The notes under the pieces: generated by a model
What the model saw: the letters and a program-made list of their open reading frames with translations, nothing else
The model's database searches: none
What the model was told of the DNA's origin: nothing
Shown: in pieces, positions 4,988 to 5,922 of the stretch
How positions within the stretch are numbered: the stretch's first letter is position 1
Layout of the letters: each line of letters starts with the position of its first letter
From: Segatella salivae DSM 15606
GTDB taxonomy: Bacteria > Bacteroidota > Bacteroidia > Bacteroidales > Bacteroidaceae
Assembly (NCBI RefSeq): GCF_000185845.1
Contig: NZ_GL629647.1
Coordinates: 1,127,663-1,133,584 of the forward strand
Direction of reading: 5' to 3'
Length of the DNA: 5,922 bases
Program-made: the position numbers and the translations under genes

Positions 4988-5922
4988 ATGAAAACAGAAA
5001 AGATGAAGGTGTTGCTCTACCTCAAAAAGAGCGGAAAGGATAAGCAGGGTAAAGCTCCCATTATGGGACGTATCACACTTGGAAGGAGTATAGCACAGTT
5101 TAGTTGCAAGCTATCTTGCGATATAGATTTGTGGAGTCCTCGCGAGAGTAGAATGAGGGGCAAGAGCCGTGAGGCGGTGGAAGTGAACGAAAAGCTGGAT
5201 AGTTTAGTACTTTCCATTCAGTCCGCTTATCAAACATTGCTGTCCAAAGGACAGGCATTTACTGCCACGGACATCAAGGAGCAGTTTCAAGGGAGCGTAC
5301 AATCTCGGTGTATGCTTATAGAACGCCTTGATAGGCTTATCAGGGAGAAAGAAGAATACGTTGGAATAGATATTAAGAAAGATACGCTATCTAATTATCA
5401 CTCTACACGAGGCAATCTTCGCACATTCATCGAAGAGAAATATAAGGTGGAGGATTTAGCTTTCTCACAACTATCTGAAAACTTTATTTATGATTTTAGA
5501 GATTTTTTCTTGGGGACATTAGGTTTTCAAGAGAGCAGTTTCTATGGTGCCGCTTCCCAAATAAAGACCGTATGTAGGTTGGCATACCGTGAGGGATTGG
5601 CTGACACCTTGTTGTTTGCTAATGCAAAAATAGCAAGAGGAGATAAGAAGCTACCAAAAGCTCTTGACAGGTGTTCGCTTGACAAACTAATGAAGATACA
5701 GTTTGAAGAGTTAGAGGAGGAAATGGAAACCGCAAGGGACTTGTTTGTCTTCGCCTGCCATACGGGTGCAGCCTATTGCGATTTGATGGAGTTAAGCAGA
5801 TCGCATCTTGTCCGTGATGATGAGGGAAGTCTTTGGCTGAAGTTCAACAGGCAGAAGACAGGTGTACTTTGCCGTATCAAGTTGTTGCCCGAAGCCATCA
5901 GGATAATAGAGAAGTACAAGAA
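4988..5922 (+). CDS. Bacteroidales-type tyrosine recombinase (integrase), 3'-truncated by window edge
   Basis: This site-specific recombinase integrates and excises a mobile element through a covalent tyrosine intermediate. The first 311 codons are present, with no stop before the window ends; the family runs to about 400 residues. An N-terminal arm-DNA-binding domain (about 5-100) has VLLYLKKSGKDKQGKAPIMG and a region from CDIDLW through NEKLDSL that is typical of Bacteroides integrases. A SAM-like core-binding domain follows (about 105-215). The catalytic domain starts near 225: TGAAYCDL at 259-266, then FNRQKTG at 286-292 with the beta-hairpin Lys290, then LLPEAIRIIEKY. The position of catalytic Arg I is Ala262; Arg288 may stand in for it. 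The HxxR motif, the third His/Trp and the tyrosine lie beyond the edge. Arg codons are AGG or AGA in 13 of 23 cases, against 4 of 25 in dnaA, which suggests foreign origin. The ATG at 4988 is chosen because it follows a promoter box closely and fits the family start; the Met at codon 6 is an alternative. Confidence 0.93.
   Translation, partial: MKTEKMKVLLYLKKSGKDKQGKAPIMGRITLGRSIAQFSCKLSCDIDLWSPRESRMRGKSREAVEVNEKLDSLVLSIQSAYQTLLSKGQAFTATDIKEQFQGSVQSRCMLIERLDRLIREKEEYVGIDIKKDTLSNYHSTRGNLRTFIEEKYKVEDLAFSQLSENFIYDFRDFFLGTLGFQESSFYGAASQIKTVCRLAYREGLADTLLFANAKIARGDKKLPKALDRCSLDKLMKIQFEELEEEMETARDLFVFACHTGAAYCDLMELSRSHLVRDDEGSLWLKFNRQKTGVLCRIKLLPEAIRIIEKYK

Larger units (their letters stand above)
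4585..5922 (+). mobile_element. Probable left end of an integrated element (boundary uncertain)
   Basis: This call rests on the integrase gene at 4988, the repeat-rich DNA directly upstream of it, and the change in Arg codon use between dnaA and the integrase. The left coordinate is only an estimate, placed after the last motif shared with host sequence (4573-4581). The true junction could lie anywhere from about 4585 to 4960. No tRNA gene or duplicated gene end marks the site. The right end and the cargo are outside the window, so the element could be an integrative conjugative element, a mobilisable transposon or a genomic island. Confidence 0.5.

Noticed and set aside
1..5922. CRISPR array, toxin-antitoxin or defence genes
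   Set aside because: No regularly spaced long repeats and no such protein motifs are present. Any cargo of the element would be beyond the window.

Overview
The window looks like the chromosome of a member of the Bacteroidota, most likely the Prevotella/Bacteroides side of the Bacteroidales. This rests on three things. The three clearest promoters have the Bacteroidota -7 box TAnnTTTG and there are no strong Shine-Dalgarno sequences. The encoded proteins have Bacteroidota-type architecture: an Amidase_3 protein with a SPOR-like tail, an MCE protein ending in HPKRYVHFSLFGRK, and a DnaA with DDIQEW after Walker B. A Bacteroidales-type tyrosine recombinase lies at the right edge. Genus is an inference from memory of these families.

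Layout, all genes on the + strand. (1) 1-335: the 3' part of folB (folate synthesis), its start lying off the window. (2) 392-1654: a secreted N-acetylmuramoyl-L-alanine amidase with its own promoter-like box at 364-371. (3) 1739-2638: a single-pass MCE (MlaD-like) lipid-transport protein, probably co-transcribed with the amidase and closed by an intrinsic terminator at 2689-2722. (4) 2639-3005: a 367-base non-coding stretch ending in a near-consensus promoter (TTTG-N20-TAACTTTG) whose -33 element sits inside a dyad. (5) 3006-4412: dnaA, complete. (6) 4413-4987: 575 bases without a convincing gene. The first part holds a strong hairpin, probably the dnaA terminator; the rest is dense in short direct and inverted repeats. 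(7) 4988-5922: the first 311 codons of a tyrosine recombinase, open to the end of the window. It is easy to miss because no stop codon is reached.

The first four genes are housekeeping: folate supply, septal peptidoglycan cleavage, envelope lipid traffic and replication initiation. The accessory interest is at the right. An integrative element appears to begin just downstream of dnaA, with its left end somewhere in about 4585-4960. Its integrase belongs to the IntDOT-like group that lacks the canonical first catalytic arginine. The DNA directly upstream carries a perfect 10-bp inverted repeat ending at the base before the start codon, a GTAACTTTGC box that is at once promoter and CTnDOT-type core match, a pair of iteron-like repeats 22 bp apart, and several GGTAAC motifs. 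The cargo lies beyond the window, so I cannot say what system the element carries.
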